Assembly: GCA_013178015.1 (NCBI GenBank) | Contig: JABLXR010000024.1 | Location: 1 to 64,000, forward strand | Source of the DNA: Anaerolineae bacterium | GTDB lineage: Bacteria > Chloroflexota > Anaerolineae > DRVO01 | Length of the DNA: 64,000 nucleotides | Direction: 5' to 3' | Part shown: positions 7,889 to 15,958 of the stretch, piece by piece | Layout: each line of letters opens with the position of its first letter | Position numbering within the stretch: position 1 is the first letter of the stretch | Notes under the pieces: model-generated | The model's input: the letters and a program-made list of their open reading frames with translations, nothing else | Database searches by the model: none | What the model was told of the DNA's origin: nothing | Made by a program: the position numbers and the translations under genes

Positions 7889-9112
7889 TTACGACACCTT
7901 CTTCGGTACAGCCACCTTCTTCAGGTAGGCGTACTCCGGCAGCGGGCCGCCGATGAGCGGGCGGGCGTACTTGATGAACGCCTCGGTGACATCGTTGCCC
8001 GCCTCGTTCAAGTACTCGTCGGGGATGAGCTTCTCGGCGTTGGCCACCTTCTCCAGGTCCACCAGGCCGAAGGCGCTGCGGTAGGGCTCGTCGCTCAGCC
8101 GCTCGATGGTCACCATCTTCCCCGTCACTCCGGCGACGGCCTGACGCACGGCCTCCGCACCCACCCCATAGGCCTCGTCGCGGTCCACCGGCGACTGCAA
8201 AGCAGCGGAGACACGCTGGATAGTGCCCGGTTTGTCAAAGCGCGCCTTGAGCTTCAGCCGGTCGGCGATCAGGTTGCAGAGATAGTCGGCCACGCCGCCC
8301 ATCTGGGCATGGCCAAAGGCATCCACATTGATGGCTGAGGTGGACGCCATGAGCGGCTTGCCGTCCTCGCCCTTCGCCCCTTCGCAGACCGCGATCAGGC
8401 AGTACCCCAGGCGGTCGTAGACGTTCTGCACGTCGCTCAGGAAGCGGTCCAGGTTCATGGGCTTCTCGGGGACGTAGATCAGGTGCGGGGCCGCATCCTC
8501 GTGATCGCGCGCCAGCGCACTGGCAGCGGTGACCCAGCCGGCATTGCGGCCCATGATCTCGACGATCTTGATCTTGTCCACCACGCCGATGGCCTCGGTG
8601 TCCAAGCCGGCGTCCCGTACGGAGGAAGCCACCCAGCGGGCCACGCTGCCAAACCCGGGGCAGTGGTCGGTGTAGGCCAGGTCGTTGTCAATCGTCTTCG
8701 GTATGCCGATGGCACGGACCTCGTAGCCCTGCTCGGCGCCCAGGCGGCTGACTCGGTTGGCCGTATCCATGGAGTCGTTGCCGCCAATGTAGAAGAAGTA
8801 ACGGATGTCGTGAGCCCGGAATACCTGGATGATGCGGTCGTAATCCTCTTCGGTGAGTTTGTGGCGGCACGAGCCCAGAGCGGCAGACGGGGTGCGGGTC
8901 AACCCCGAGATGGTGGCTCGGTCTTCCTTGCCCAGGTCAATCAGGTCCTCGTAGAGAATGCCCTCAATGCCGTGCAGCGACCCGTAGACGTGGGCGATGA
9001 CGTCATCGTTCTTGAAGGCCTCCTCCGCCACTCCCGCCACGCTGGCATTGATGACCGCCGTAGGGCCGCCTGACTGGGCCACCACCAGGTTGCCCTTCAG
9101 CTTGCTAGCCAT
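7889..9112 (-). CDS. pfp: 6-phosphofructokinase, pyrophosphate-dependent type
   Basis: The 407-residue enzyme phosphorylates fructose 6-phosphate at C1. Two substitutions mark the PPi-using form: GGND at 110-113 (Asp where ATP enzymes have Gly) and PKTIDNDL at 138-145, with Lys139 in the position that excludes ATP. Other family blocks are SGGPTAVINAS and EIMGRNAGW. The start ATG at 9112 has AGGAGAGG upstream. It follows an aldolase-like and an isomerase gene on the same strand, so the block could run a reversible PPi-linked sugar-phosphate pathway. An 18-bp inverted repeat stands upstream. Confidence 0.9.
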   Translation of the reverse strand: MASKLKGNLVVAQSGGPTAVINASVAGVAEEAFKNDDVIAHVYGSLHGIEGILYEDLIDLGKEDRATISGLTRTPSAALGSCRHKLTEEDYDRIIQVFRAHDIRYFFYIGGNDSMDTANRVSRLGAEQGYEVRAIGIPKTIDNDLAYTDHCPGFGSVARWVASSVRDAGLDTEAIGVVDKIKIVEIMGRNAGWVTAASALARDHEDAAPHLIYVPEKPMNLDRFLSDVQNVYDRLGYCLIAVCEGAKGEDGKPLMASTSAINVDAFGHAQMGGVADYLCNLIADRLKLKARFDKPGTIQRVSAALQSPVDRDEAYGVGAEAVRQAVAGVTGKMVTIERLSDEPYRSAFGLVDLEKVANAEKLIPDEYLNEAGNDVTEAFIKYARPLIGGPLPEYAYLKKVAVPKKVS

Positions 9113-9154
9113 GTGTTACCTCTCCTTGGTTCGTATTCAAAGAGAGCCACCTAG

Positions 9155-9220
9155 ACCAAATCCAAGGTGGGAGTAGCGTGGCCTCTCAGGCAGTCACATC
9201 AATCCCACCTTGGATTTGGT
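9155..9220. repeat. 18-bp perfect inverted repeat between aldolase and pfp genes
   Basis: ACCAAATCCAAGGTGGGA (9155-9172) and its exact inverse (9203-9220) flank a 30-bp centre. It lies 43 bp upstream of pfp in the 205-bp gap to the aldolase gene. It could be a read-through terminator, an mRNA stabiliser or a two-site operator; its low GC content differs from the flanks. Confidence 0.7.
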
Positions 9221-9317
9221 TCGGCCACGCCGCATAGGAGGGGCCGGTGGCTCCAATGAAAGCGCGTGTCCGGGGAGGCGAGGACCGCGCCGCGACCCCC
9301 GCCTCCAGCAATGTAGC

Positions 9318-10397
9318 TCAGCTGCAGCACCCGCTACCGGCGGCGCAGTCACAGCAGTCGGCGCAGATGTACTTGTGGAGCAGGTCCATGTTCTGGCCCC
9401 GGATGCTCATCAGGTACTCGACTGCCTCGTCGGCGCTGATGCCTTCCTGCACGATCTTCTGGATGGCCATGGCCACGGCCATGGGATCGTCGTCGCCAGG
9501 ATAGAGCACGTTGCGGCCCACCAGGGCGCCACGCACGTTCCCGCCCGCCTTCATGCCACTGGCGAACTCGTTCAGGGTCGGAGTCGGGTCGCCCTTGGCC
9601 TCACCGCCCAGCATCAGGATCGGCTGGGTGGTGGCGTCCGCCACCTTCTCGTAGCCCTCGGCGTAGGGGAGCTTGAGCCACAGGTTCACGGATGAATCGC
9701 CCAGGGCGCTGGCGACTCCAGCTATGCGCGCCAGCTCATCGGCCTGCTTGAGGGTGGGATACTTGTTGCCCTCCTTGCGGACCGGCAATGGCTCCAGGAA
9801 GGTGGGAAGCCCGTAAGCGTTCATCTCGCTGATGGCGTGAGCGCAGTACTCGATGGTGGCCAGGGAATCCGGGCTGTCGGGGTCCAGGCGGAACATGATC
9901 TTGGCACCATCCAGACCTAGCCGGGCGATGCTCTCCGCCGTGAAGGAGGTCATGCGGTCGTCCATCTCGAAGACGGTGCCGGCCAAGCCTCCTCGGTTCA
10001 TGCAGCCGATCATCACCTTGTTGTCCAGGAACGAAGGGCCGCCGCCCTGCCGGACCAGGTAGTTGACGATGAACAGGTCCTCGATCACGTCGGTGGGCCC
10101 CATGACCCCGTCGAAGTCGCTGGCTGCGATCACTCGCAAGACCCGGCCCAGGTAGCCAAGTCGGTTGGCCATCAGGAACGTGTCGCTGCCCACGTTGGTG
10201 ACGCGTCGGGCAGGATGGTCCGTCGCTAGGATGCAGAGCTTACCGTTCGTGGTCAGGGTGGAGCGACGGCGACGCGCCATGGCCTCCGCCTGTACTATGC
10301 TGGGGCGATCCACCCGCACCGCGGTGATGCAGTCCTTCATCTCCCGGGTAAAGAACGCGGTAGAGTCAAACTTGTACCCTTTGAGGTCGTAAGCCAT
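9318..10397 (-). CDS. Cgl0159-like (beta/alpha)8 aldolase-family protein
   Basis: The 359-residue protein contains LCILATDHPARR, GVMGPTDVIEDL, GCMNRGGLAGTVFEMDDR and FLEPLPV, blocks of the Cgl0159-like family, related to DeoC/LacD class I aldolases and found in inositol or sugar-acid loci. The last 15 residues hold six cysteines (345, 348, 349, 351, 357, 358), an unusual tail that might bind metal. The start is ATG at 10397. It lies 47 bp after an isomerase gene and upstream of pfp, so cleavage of a sugar phosphate feeding glycolysis is plausible but unproven. Confidence 0.75.
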   Translation of the reverse strand: MAYDLKGYKFDSTAFFTREMKDCITAVRVDRPSIVQAEAMARRRRSTLTTNGKLCILATDHPARRVTNVGSDTFLMANRLGYLGRVLRVIAASDFDGVMGPTDVIEDLFIVNYLVRQGGGPSFLDNKVMIGCMNRGGLAGTVFEMDDRMTSFTAESIARLGLDGAKIMFRLDPDSPDSLATIEYCAHAISEMNAYGLPTFLEPLPVRKEGNKYPTLKQADELARIAGVASALGDSSVNLWLKLPYAEGYEKVADATTQPILMLGGEAKGDPTPTLNEFASGMKAGGNVRGALVGRNVLYPGDDDPMAVAMAIQKIVQEGISADEAVEYLMSIRGQNMDLLHKYICADCCDCAAGSGCCS

Positions 10398-10444
10398 CGG
10401 TGTATCCTCCTCGTTGCTGCTCGAATGGAATGCCGTGGAACGCG

Positions 10445-11395
10445 CTATACCTCTAGCTTGGCCCAGGCCTCGCGCCAGGTTCGCTTGAGATTGGCCATGA
10501 CCACTTCCGGCGTCTCGTGCGACAGGGGTTTGGCCTCAAAGGTGACCACAGGCATAGGCGTGGGAAGCTTCTTAGAGAAGTAGCCAATCTTGAACAGAGC
10601 CTTGAGGTACTCGATCAGCTCGGGCACGTCGTTCTCGCTCCCAGGGACCCCAAAGCCGGGGTGCTGGTCCCCGTACCCTTCCTGCTGCTTGTCTCGCATG
10701 ATAGCGTTGCCGATATGGATGTGAATGAGGTGCTCGGCAGCTGCAGACAGCGCCCGCTCGGCGCTCTCGCGAAGCAGGGGCAGGTGGCTCAGGTCCACGG
10801 TCAGGCCGATATTCTGGTGCTCCTGCTTCACCCGGCCCACCACTTCCGCCGCTACGGCAGTGGGGCCAAGAAGGGACTTCTTCTCGATGTCCTGGTCGAA
10901 GTTCTCCACTGAGACATAGAGGGTGTAGCCGTTGGCCTTGGCCTTGTCCTTGGCATACTGGCAGAGCTCGCTCAAGGACTTCACCACGGCATCCTTGGCC
11001 TGCTCCACCCGGTCCTCCCCAGGGTAGGAGTTGGGGCCGTCTAGCAGGGCCAGGATGCGCGCCCCTACCATGTAGGCCTGGTCAATGCTGCTCTTGACGT
11101 TCTCAACTGCCTTAGCCCGCTCCCCCTCGTCTAGCGCCGCCAGGTTCAGCTTGTTCCTGAGCAGACCAGGCTGGGCACCGAAACCGATGAGCATGTGCGC
11201 CGACTCCGCCAAGGCCTTGAGGTCCTTCAGCACCTCGGTGTCCTTAACCGGGGCTATCTCCATAACCTCGAAGAAATCGTCCTCAGCTATCTTACGTGCT
11301 GTCTCCAGAATGGGACCTTCACCACCCATGACTTCTGGATAGATCATGAAGTGCACTATGCCTAGCTTACAGAAGGCTTCCCAGGGCCGATTCAT
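10445..11395 (-). CDS. Sugar-phosphate isomerase/epimerase family TIM barrel
   Basis: The 316-residue protein has the AP-endonuclease-2-like barrel pattern: EVMEIAPV, the central VSVENFDQD, GLTVDLSHLPLL and HIHIGNAI, with Glu, Asp and His placed as expected for metal binding. Family members are IolE/IolI-like or xylose-isomerase-like enzymes. The start ATG at 11395 has GGAGG six bases before it. It is the first gene of the isomerase-aldolase-pfp block and is driven by a near-perfect promoter at 11476-11505 with a palindrome between its boxes, so regulation by the pathway sugar is likely. Confidence 0.8.
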   Translation of the reverse strand: MNRPWEAFCKLGIVHFMIYPEVMGGEGPILETARKIAEDDFFEVMEIAPVKDTEVLKDLKALAESAHMLIGFGAQPGLLRNKLNLAALDEGERAKAVENVKSSIDQAYMVGARILALLDGPNSYPGEDRVEQAKDAVVKSLSELCQYAKDKAKANGYTLYVSVENFDQDIEKKSLLGPTAVAAEVVGRVKQEHQNIGLTVDLSHLPLLRESAERALSAAAEHLIHIHIGNAIMRDKQQEGYGDQHPGFGVPGSENDVPELIEYLKALFKIGYFSKKLPTPMPVVTFEAKPLSHETPEVVMANLKRTWREAWAKLEV

Positions 11396-11475
11396 TCATG
11401 ACCTCCGCGGTAACGTTCTCTGGGCTCAAAGCGACAGGCAGCCCGATAGCCTCTACCGCCGCCGGACCGCGCGCC

Positions 11476-11505
11476 ATTATAGCACTCGCTCTTTTCGAGT
11501 GTCAA
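11476..11505 (-). promoter_or_regulatory. Consensus promoter with palindrome in the spacer
   Basis: On the minus strand TTGACA (11505-11500) and TATAAT (11481-11476) are both perfect and 18 bp apart. The spacer edge carries CACTCG-N7-CGAGTG (11483-11501), a dyad ideally placed for a repressor to block RNA polymerase. It lies 80 bp before the isomerase start. The rest of the gap to rpiA (11506-11735) shows no gene. Confidence 0.85.
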
Positions 11506-11735
11506 CGAGACCAGCGCCGTACGGGTGCGCCCCGGAAGCAGTGGAACGAGAAGCGAGAGCGCCCCAAAAGCGTTCGCGACCCCGGTATGCCGCCGAGCGA
11601 CAGCTGCCGGCGTTTCGCCCGGAGACCCGCCCGGTCAGCTGCCTGCGTCCACCGCAGGGTTGGCACCGTACGCCGGCGATCACGCCAGGGGCCGACCCGG
11701 AGAGGAGGTAGGCAGGGCCGCCGACAGACAGAAGC

Positions 11736-12437
11736 CTAGGAGCCAAGACCACCGGGCCGAGACAGGCGCCTGAGCCCGTCGGGGCCGGCAGAGATCACCT
11801 CGTCGGCCAGCCCGACGAAGAGCCCGTGTTCCACTATCCCTGCCCGCGCTGCGAGCAGTCCGGCAAGCTCCTCCGGGTCCACGATAGGGCCGAAGCGGCA
11901 GTCGAGGACGTAATGGCCATCGTCAGTGACGAAGGGCTGTCCCTCGGGCACTGTTCGGAGGGTTGCCTCGCCACCCAGACTGCGGATGTACGCCCGCTGA
12001 ATCGCCCATCCGAAGGGGACCACGTCCACCGGTAGGCTGCGCTTGGTTCCCAGAGCGGGAGAAAGCTTGGTGTAGTCCACTACGATAACCAGCCGATCGC
12101 TGGCCTGAGCAACGATCTTCTCCCGAAGAAGGGCTCCGCCACCTCCCTTGATGAGATTGAGCTGCGGGTCCACCTCATCGGCGCCGTCTATGGTGACGTC
12201 CACCGGGCGAACCTCGTTCTCGCCAACCAGCGGCATGCCCAGGGCAGCAGCCCGACGGGCCACCGCCTGCGAGCAGGGCACTCCCACCACCCGCCGGAGT
12301 TGCCCCTGTCGCAGGAGGGTGCCTAGCCGCTCCAGCGCCAGTGCCGCGGTGCTTCCGCCACCCAGGCCGATGGTCATACCGTCCCGCACCTGCTCCACCG
12401 CTGCCCATGCCGCCATCCGCTTGTACTCCTCCACCAT
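11736..12437 (-). CDS. rpiA: Ribose-5-phosphate isomerase A
   Basis: The 233-residue protein has the RpiA blocks GLGGGSTAALAL, DVTIDGADEVD and LIKGGGGALLREKI. It converts ribose 5-phosphate and ribulose 5-phosphate in the pentose phosphate pathway. The start is ATG at 12437 behind GGAGAGGAGAG; a longer frame to 12566 has no ribosome-binding site. It is transcribed in the same direction as the following isomerase block but 340 bp separate them and a new promoter intervenes. Confidence 0.92.
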   Translation of the reverse strand: MVEEYKRMAAWAAVEQVRDGMTIGLGGGSTAALALERLGTLLRQGQLRRVVGVPCSQAVARRAAALGMPLVGENEVRPVDVTIDGADEVDPQLNLIKGGGGALLREKIVAQASDRLVIVVDYTKLSPALGTKRSLPVDVVPFGWAIQRAYIRSLGGEATLRTVPEGQPFVTDDGHYVLDCRFGPIVDPEELAGLLAARAGIVEHGLFVGLADEVISAGPDGLRRLSRPGGLGS

Positions 12438-12888
12438 CGCGCTTCTCTCCTCTCCCTGGGTCCTTCGCCCCCTCCTGATGGAGCAGTGCAGCGCCGTCCG
12501 GGGCGCCTCACCCTCGCCTACAGCAGCGCGCGGCCGGAAAGGGACAGCAGCCGGGCCCATCACCATGCGAGCCGTGGCAGAGCCTCAGTTGGCCCAGTGC
12601 CCACCGAAGGGCTGGCGCGGCCCCCTCCCCGGTGTGGGGCCGGTGAGCCCCCAGGAGCATCGAACCGCCCTCTCACGGTCGCGCCGCGCCTGGGACCGCG
12701 GGCTCCACGCGGGAAAGAGCCAAGAAGCCCGAGAAGTCTGCTCGACCGCGCGCATAGGCTCCTTGAGAGCCAACCCTGAGCGGGCGCCGGCGGGTTGCCA
12801 TCGCGATAGGGCAGGAATACGATCATCTACCGGCCCCGACGCCATCGGCGCAGAGGTGGGCCTCCATCCTCCGGGGATATCAGCGACT
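12438..12888. other. Divergent intergenic region rpiA / Ca2+ antiporter
   Basis: About 450 bp without a credible gene. It holds the candidate plus-strand promoter at 12795-12823; I see no clear promoter for rpiA. Confidence 0.5.
12795..12823 (+). promoter_or_regulatory. Candidate promoter of the Ca2+/H+ antiporter gene
   Basis: TTGCCA (12795-12800) and TACGAT (12818-12823) are 17 bp apart. The minus-10 box is weak (4 of 6). The leader would be about 60 nt. Confidence 0.45.
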
Positions 12889-13965
12889 ATGGATTCGGCC
12901 CGAGGTGTAACTCGAGACATCTTTCGCTCTCCCCTTAGCTGGCTCCTGCTCGCGCTGCCGGCAGTCATTTTAGCCTTGTTCCTCGGCTGGAGCGGCGGGG
13001 CGCTCTTCCTGCTGGCCGGGTTGGGGATCATACCCCTGGCCAAGCTGTTAGGCGACTCCACCGAAGCCCTTGCCGCGCACGCCGGCCCTCGCGTTGGCGG
13101 GCTGCTCAACGCCACCATGGGCAATGCCGCCGAGCTGATCATCGCCATCATGGCAGTGCGAGCCGGCCTGCTGGACTTGGTGAAGGCCTCGATCACCGGT
13201 TCCATCCTGGGCAACCTTCTGCTGATCATGGGGGGCGCTGTTCTGGTGGGTGGCCTTCGCCGCGGCACCCAGCGTTTCGACCGCACCCACGCCGGTCTGG
13301 CGGCGTCGCAGATGTCGCTGGCCTTGATTGCTCTGGCCTTGCCTACTCTGTTCGCCCAGGCTATAGAGCCGGATCACCACGCGGTGGAGCTGCTCAGTGA
13401 CAGCGTGGCCCTGATCATGCTCATCACCTATGGGCTATTCGTGCTGCATAGCCTCCGCAGTGCCGAACCGCGCAGGGAAGACGTGCACACCGGGCACCAC
13501 TGGCCAGTGCGGGCTTCGCTCGTAGTCCTGGTACTCAGCACAGCCGCCATCGCCTGGCTGAGCGAGATAATGGTGGGGGCGGTGGAGGAGACGACCGCCC
13601 TCCTGGGCCTGTCGGAGTTCTTCATCGGCATCATCATCATCCCCATCGTGGGCAACGCTGCCGAGCACTTCGTGGCCATCACAGCGGCCGCCAACGATAG
13701 GATGGAGCTCTCCATGACCATCAGCCTGAGTTCGTCCATGCAGATCGCCCTGCTAGTGGCGCCTCTACTTGTATACGGGAGTCTGCTTCTGGGGCCCACT
13801 CAGCTGGACCTGGTGTTCACCCCCTTCGAGATCGTGGCCCTGTTCGGTGCCACCCTCATCACCGCCCTCATCGCCGGGGACGGGGAGAGTAACTGGGTGG
13901 AGGGGGCCCAACTGCTGGCGGTCTACCTCATCACGGCTATGGCTTTCTTCTTCCTGCCCGCATAG
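12889..13965 (+). CDS. cax: Calcium/proton exchanger (CaCA family, Cax type)
   Basis: The 358-residue membrane protein has about eleven hydrophobic segments and the two inverted alpha-repeats of cation exchangers: NATMGNAAELIIAI (about residue 75) and PIVGNAAEHFVAI (about 255), each with the ion-binding Glu. An acidic loop HTGHHWP separates the halves. It would expel Ca2+ in exchange for protons across the cell membrane. Its start ATG at 12889 is chosen because the protein similarity begins here; the ribosome-binding site is weak. The open frame extends 247 codons upstream but that part overlaps rpiA and is not coding. Confidence 0.9.
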   Translation: MDSARGVTRDIFRSPLSWLLLALPAVILALFLGWSGGALFLLAGLGIIPLAKLLGDSTEALAAHAGPRVGGLLNATMGNAAELIIAIMAVRAGLLDLVKASITGSILGNLLLIMGGAVLVGGLRRGTQRFDRTHAGLAASQMSLALIALALPTLFAQAIEPDHHAVELLSDSVALIMLITYGLFVLHSLRSAEPRREDVHTGHHWPVRASLVVLVLSTAAIAWLSEIMVGAVEETTALLGLSEFFIGIIIIPIVGNAAEHFVAITAAANDRMELSMTISLSSSMQIALLVAPLLVYGSLLLGPTQLDLVFTPFEIVALFGATLITALIAGDGESNWVEGAQLLAVYLITAMAFFFLPA

Positions 13966-14172
13966 CCCCCGCCTGAGGCGCCGTCCCCTGAAGGATCCGC
14001 CCAACACACCCTGGCGGAGCCCATTCTCCTCCTCGCTGCCGCATTTGCGGAGCCAGCCTCGCACTTGACCTAGCTTACTCCGCATACTTTCTGTCCCTCG
14101 TTCACTATCACAACTCATACCCACACTCGCCGATTAGCCGCGTCGCTACCCTCCTATGTACTTCTGATTGTG

Positions 14173-14207
14173 CGTTAATCCGGAGTTAACGGGTTGGCCA
14201 CTATAAT
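14173..14207 (+). promoter_or_regulatory. Palindrome and TATAAT box upstream of the decayed CsbD gene
   Basis: CGTTAA-N7-TTAACG (14173-14191) lies ten bases before a perfect TATAAT (14202-14207). No good minus-35 box is present at 16-18 bp; the palindrome covers that position. It may be an activator- or alternative-sigma-dependent promoter of the former gene at 14346. The DNA from 13966 to here shows nothing else. Confidence 0.4.
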
Positions 14208-14345
14208 CCCGGTGCAGAAGTCGGAGCCGGACAGGCCCCGACGGCGGCGGATAGTGTCGGAGCCAGCACGATACGTGGCAGCCCGGAACTCCCTCCACCA
14301 GCCCGGCAGGCACTTCGCCGACCAGGCGCTAGCTGGGAGGCAGCA

Positions 14346-14539
14346 ATGTCGGAAGATGGGGTCGGGGTCGTTGGCTCCAGATCCGCGGCAGGATCAAAGA
14401 GGCGTGGGGCGACATCACCGACGATGAGCTCGACCGGGTTGGGGGGCGTGGCGATCAGCTGGTCCGACGGTGGCAGCAGAGGTCGGGTCAGGCCCGCTAG
14501 GAGACTGAGCGCGAGGTCGATGAGCTCAGCGGTGGCTAG
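14346..14539 (+). pseudogene. CsbD-like stress protein, broken
   Basis: A good ribosome-binding site (GGGAGG) precedes ATG at 14346, but that frame is lost after a few codons. In another frame (from 14372) the DNA encodes WLQIRGRIKEAWGDITDDEL, then DRVGGRGDQLV and QQRSGQAR: the CsbD family pattern of a small general-stress protein. An in-frame TAG at 14498-14500 interrupts it, after which ETEREVDELSGG runs to a TAG at 14537. So there is one early frameshift and one nonsense codon. A functional version would be about 65 residues, the normal CsbD length. Confidence 0.7.
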
Positions 14540-14739
14540 CGCGGCGGCCTACCGCCCCGCTCGAGGCAGGCTCCTCGTGTTCTCCTCGGAGGGGAGAGCG
14601 GATGGCGAGGACGCAGCGACGATTCGGTGTGGCTCCGGTCGGTTCGGGTGGGATAGGCGGCCGCAGGGCCGTCCGGTTGGCGCTAACCCGGGCAGTCGCG
14701 GGGGGCCGCGCCGTGTCCCGTCAGCAAGATCGACGGAAG

Positions 14740-15020
14740 CAGCTGTTGTACAGATCGAGCCGGTTCATCCGCTGCTCGTACAACATCGGCACCGAAGTCC
14801 AGAATTCCGAAGGCAAAGACCTGGGTGCATCGAGGAGCTGGCGATTGGCGCCAATATCGAGACGAGACACGGCCCAGGCGAGCCTCTTGGTGTCTGCATC
14901 CGTGGGGAGGAGGCTTTGGGCCGGGGGGTTACGTCATCATCCCGCGCTCCAAGAGAAGGCAGTCCCAGGCCGCTTCCGGCCTCGATGAAGGAGAAGAGCT
15001 CGAGCGCCTACACCTGGCAC
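14740..15020 (+). pseudogene. PRC-barrel domain protein, broken
   Basis: The region encodes LLYRSSRFI and YNIGTEVQNSEGKDLG in one frame, then IEELAIGAN in a second frame (from about 14828), and GGFGPGGYVIIPRS in a third (about 14909-14950). In this order these are the strands of a bacterial PRC-barrel domain (pattern IGTxVxNxxGEDLGxIEEL...GGFxGxGxxxxxIPWS). At least two frameshifts separate them, so no intact protein can be made. It lies 200 bp behind the broken CsbD gene, suggesting a former stress-response cluster. Confidence 0.65.
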
Positions 15021-15507
15021 CCGTCTACTGCTACAGCTGTCGGCCGCTCTGGGAAGTCTGGGCTGGGGGCAGATCCAGTGCGGGCGTCCTCTTGGCCGCC
15101 GCAGCGGCAGACGTCCTGGCCAGAGGAGGGGAGCCACATGGATTGGGATGGCAATCCTGGCTGTTCACCCCATGGCTGCCTTGCCCCCTTGGGCTTACAG
15201 CAGGAACTGGAGGCCCCTTGCAGGCGGCATAGGGGGGCTGATCCTGCCCTTGCTCGGTGGCATCTAGCGCCTGGTCACCAGCCTGGGGCCATCACGTCGG
15301 CCACACGCATGCCCTGCAGCCCAACCCTTCCCGTGGCCTCCCATGGCCGGTGAACCCTTGCTGGCTGCTGCTGCAGCACACCCCGAGAAGCGGGCCCTGT
15401 GTCAAGGCCCGCAGTGTGGTAGTTTGCCCTCTGATTCCCCTCAAGCTACTCTCTGCGCCCAGCCCGGCGCGGGAGCCGGTGCACACTTCACTTAGGGAGC
15501 ACGCGCT
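15021..15507. other. Further decayed or non-coding DNA
   Basis: No intact gene. A short frame at 15205-15266 encodes the hydrophobic string PLAGGIGGLILPLLGGI before a TAG and may be a fragment of a small membrane protein from the same lost cluster, but this is weak evidence. The final 100 bp are the leader of the gene at 15508. Confidence 0.35.
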
Positions 15508-15861
15508 ATGAGGAACATGGTGCTGGTCCTGGCGGTGGCGGCCGTGCTGCAAGGCGAAGCTGGCGTCCTCGGTCCCGACGGGATGACGGCGGTGGCCGAT
15601 ACCATGCTGGCGCGCCTTGACAGCCCCGACTTCCCGGACACGTGGGAGGGGGTACTAAGAGGTTACTACGCCTACGAGGAGCCCGGTCCTGAGGCCATCG
15701 CCATTGCCTACGCCGCCGTGATGCATACCTGGGACCACGATGACTACGTGTACGCCTACTCGGCGGCCGACATCCGCAGCCGCAGGTGGAGGGAGGGCGA
15801 TCAGGTCATCCGGGGGCGCGGAGCGGAGCTGCACCTGGCCAGGTCCTGGCCCGGTCGCTAG
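15508..15861 (+). CDS. Small secreted protein of unknown function
   Basis: The 117-residue protein starts MRNMVLVLAVAAVLQGEAG, a possible signal peptide, and then WEGVLRGYYAYEEPGPEAIAIAYA and YVYAYSAADIRSRRWREGDQ. The tyrosine-rich second half resembles small exported proteins of Chloroflexota found near wall-hydrolase genes, but I cannot name a family with confidence. GGAG stands eight bases before the ATG. A long perfect palindrome follows and acts as terminator for this gene and the convergent one. Confidence 0.65.
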   Translation: MRNMVLVLAVAAVLQGEAGVLGPDGMTAVADTMLARLDSPDFPDTWEGVLRGYYAYEEPGPEAIAIAYAAVMHTWDHDDYVYAYSAADIRSRRWREGDQVIRGRGAELHLARSWPGR

Positions 15862-15896
15862 TGTGCCGGAGACCGACCGGGCATGGCGGTCAAGCT

Positions 15897-15934
15897 GACA
15901 GGGCCTCCGCGGTGGCCACCGCGGAGGCCCTGTC
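15897..15934. terminator. Bidirectional terminator, 38-bp perfect palindrome
   Basis: GACAGGGCCTCCGCGGTGG is followed at once by its exact inverse, giving a 19-bp arm each side. On the plus strand TCTGTCTTT follows. It separates the convergent genes ending at 15861 and 15959. Confidence 0.8.
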
Positions 15935-15958
15935 TCTGTCTTTGGTAGGACCTACTGG

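Noticed and set aside
12148-12888. Upstream extension of the Ca2+/H+ antiporter frame
   Set aside because: The extension overlaps rpiA antisense and has no membrane or exchanger features; similarity begins at the ATG at 12889.
14202-14207. TATAAT as a normal sigma-70 promoter
   Set aside because: No acceptable minus-35 box at 16-18 bp; kept only as part of a palindrome-associated candidate.
14346-15353. 335-codon plus-strand frame through the CsbD/PRC-barrel remnants
   Set aside because: The translated product has no resemblance to a protein, while other frames in the same DNA match CsbD and PRC-barrel; the frame is a chance run.
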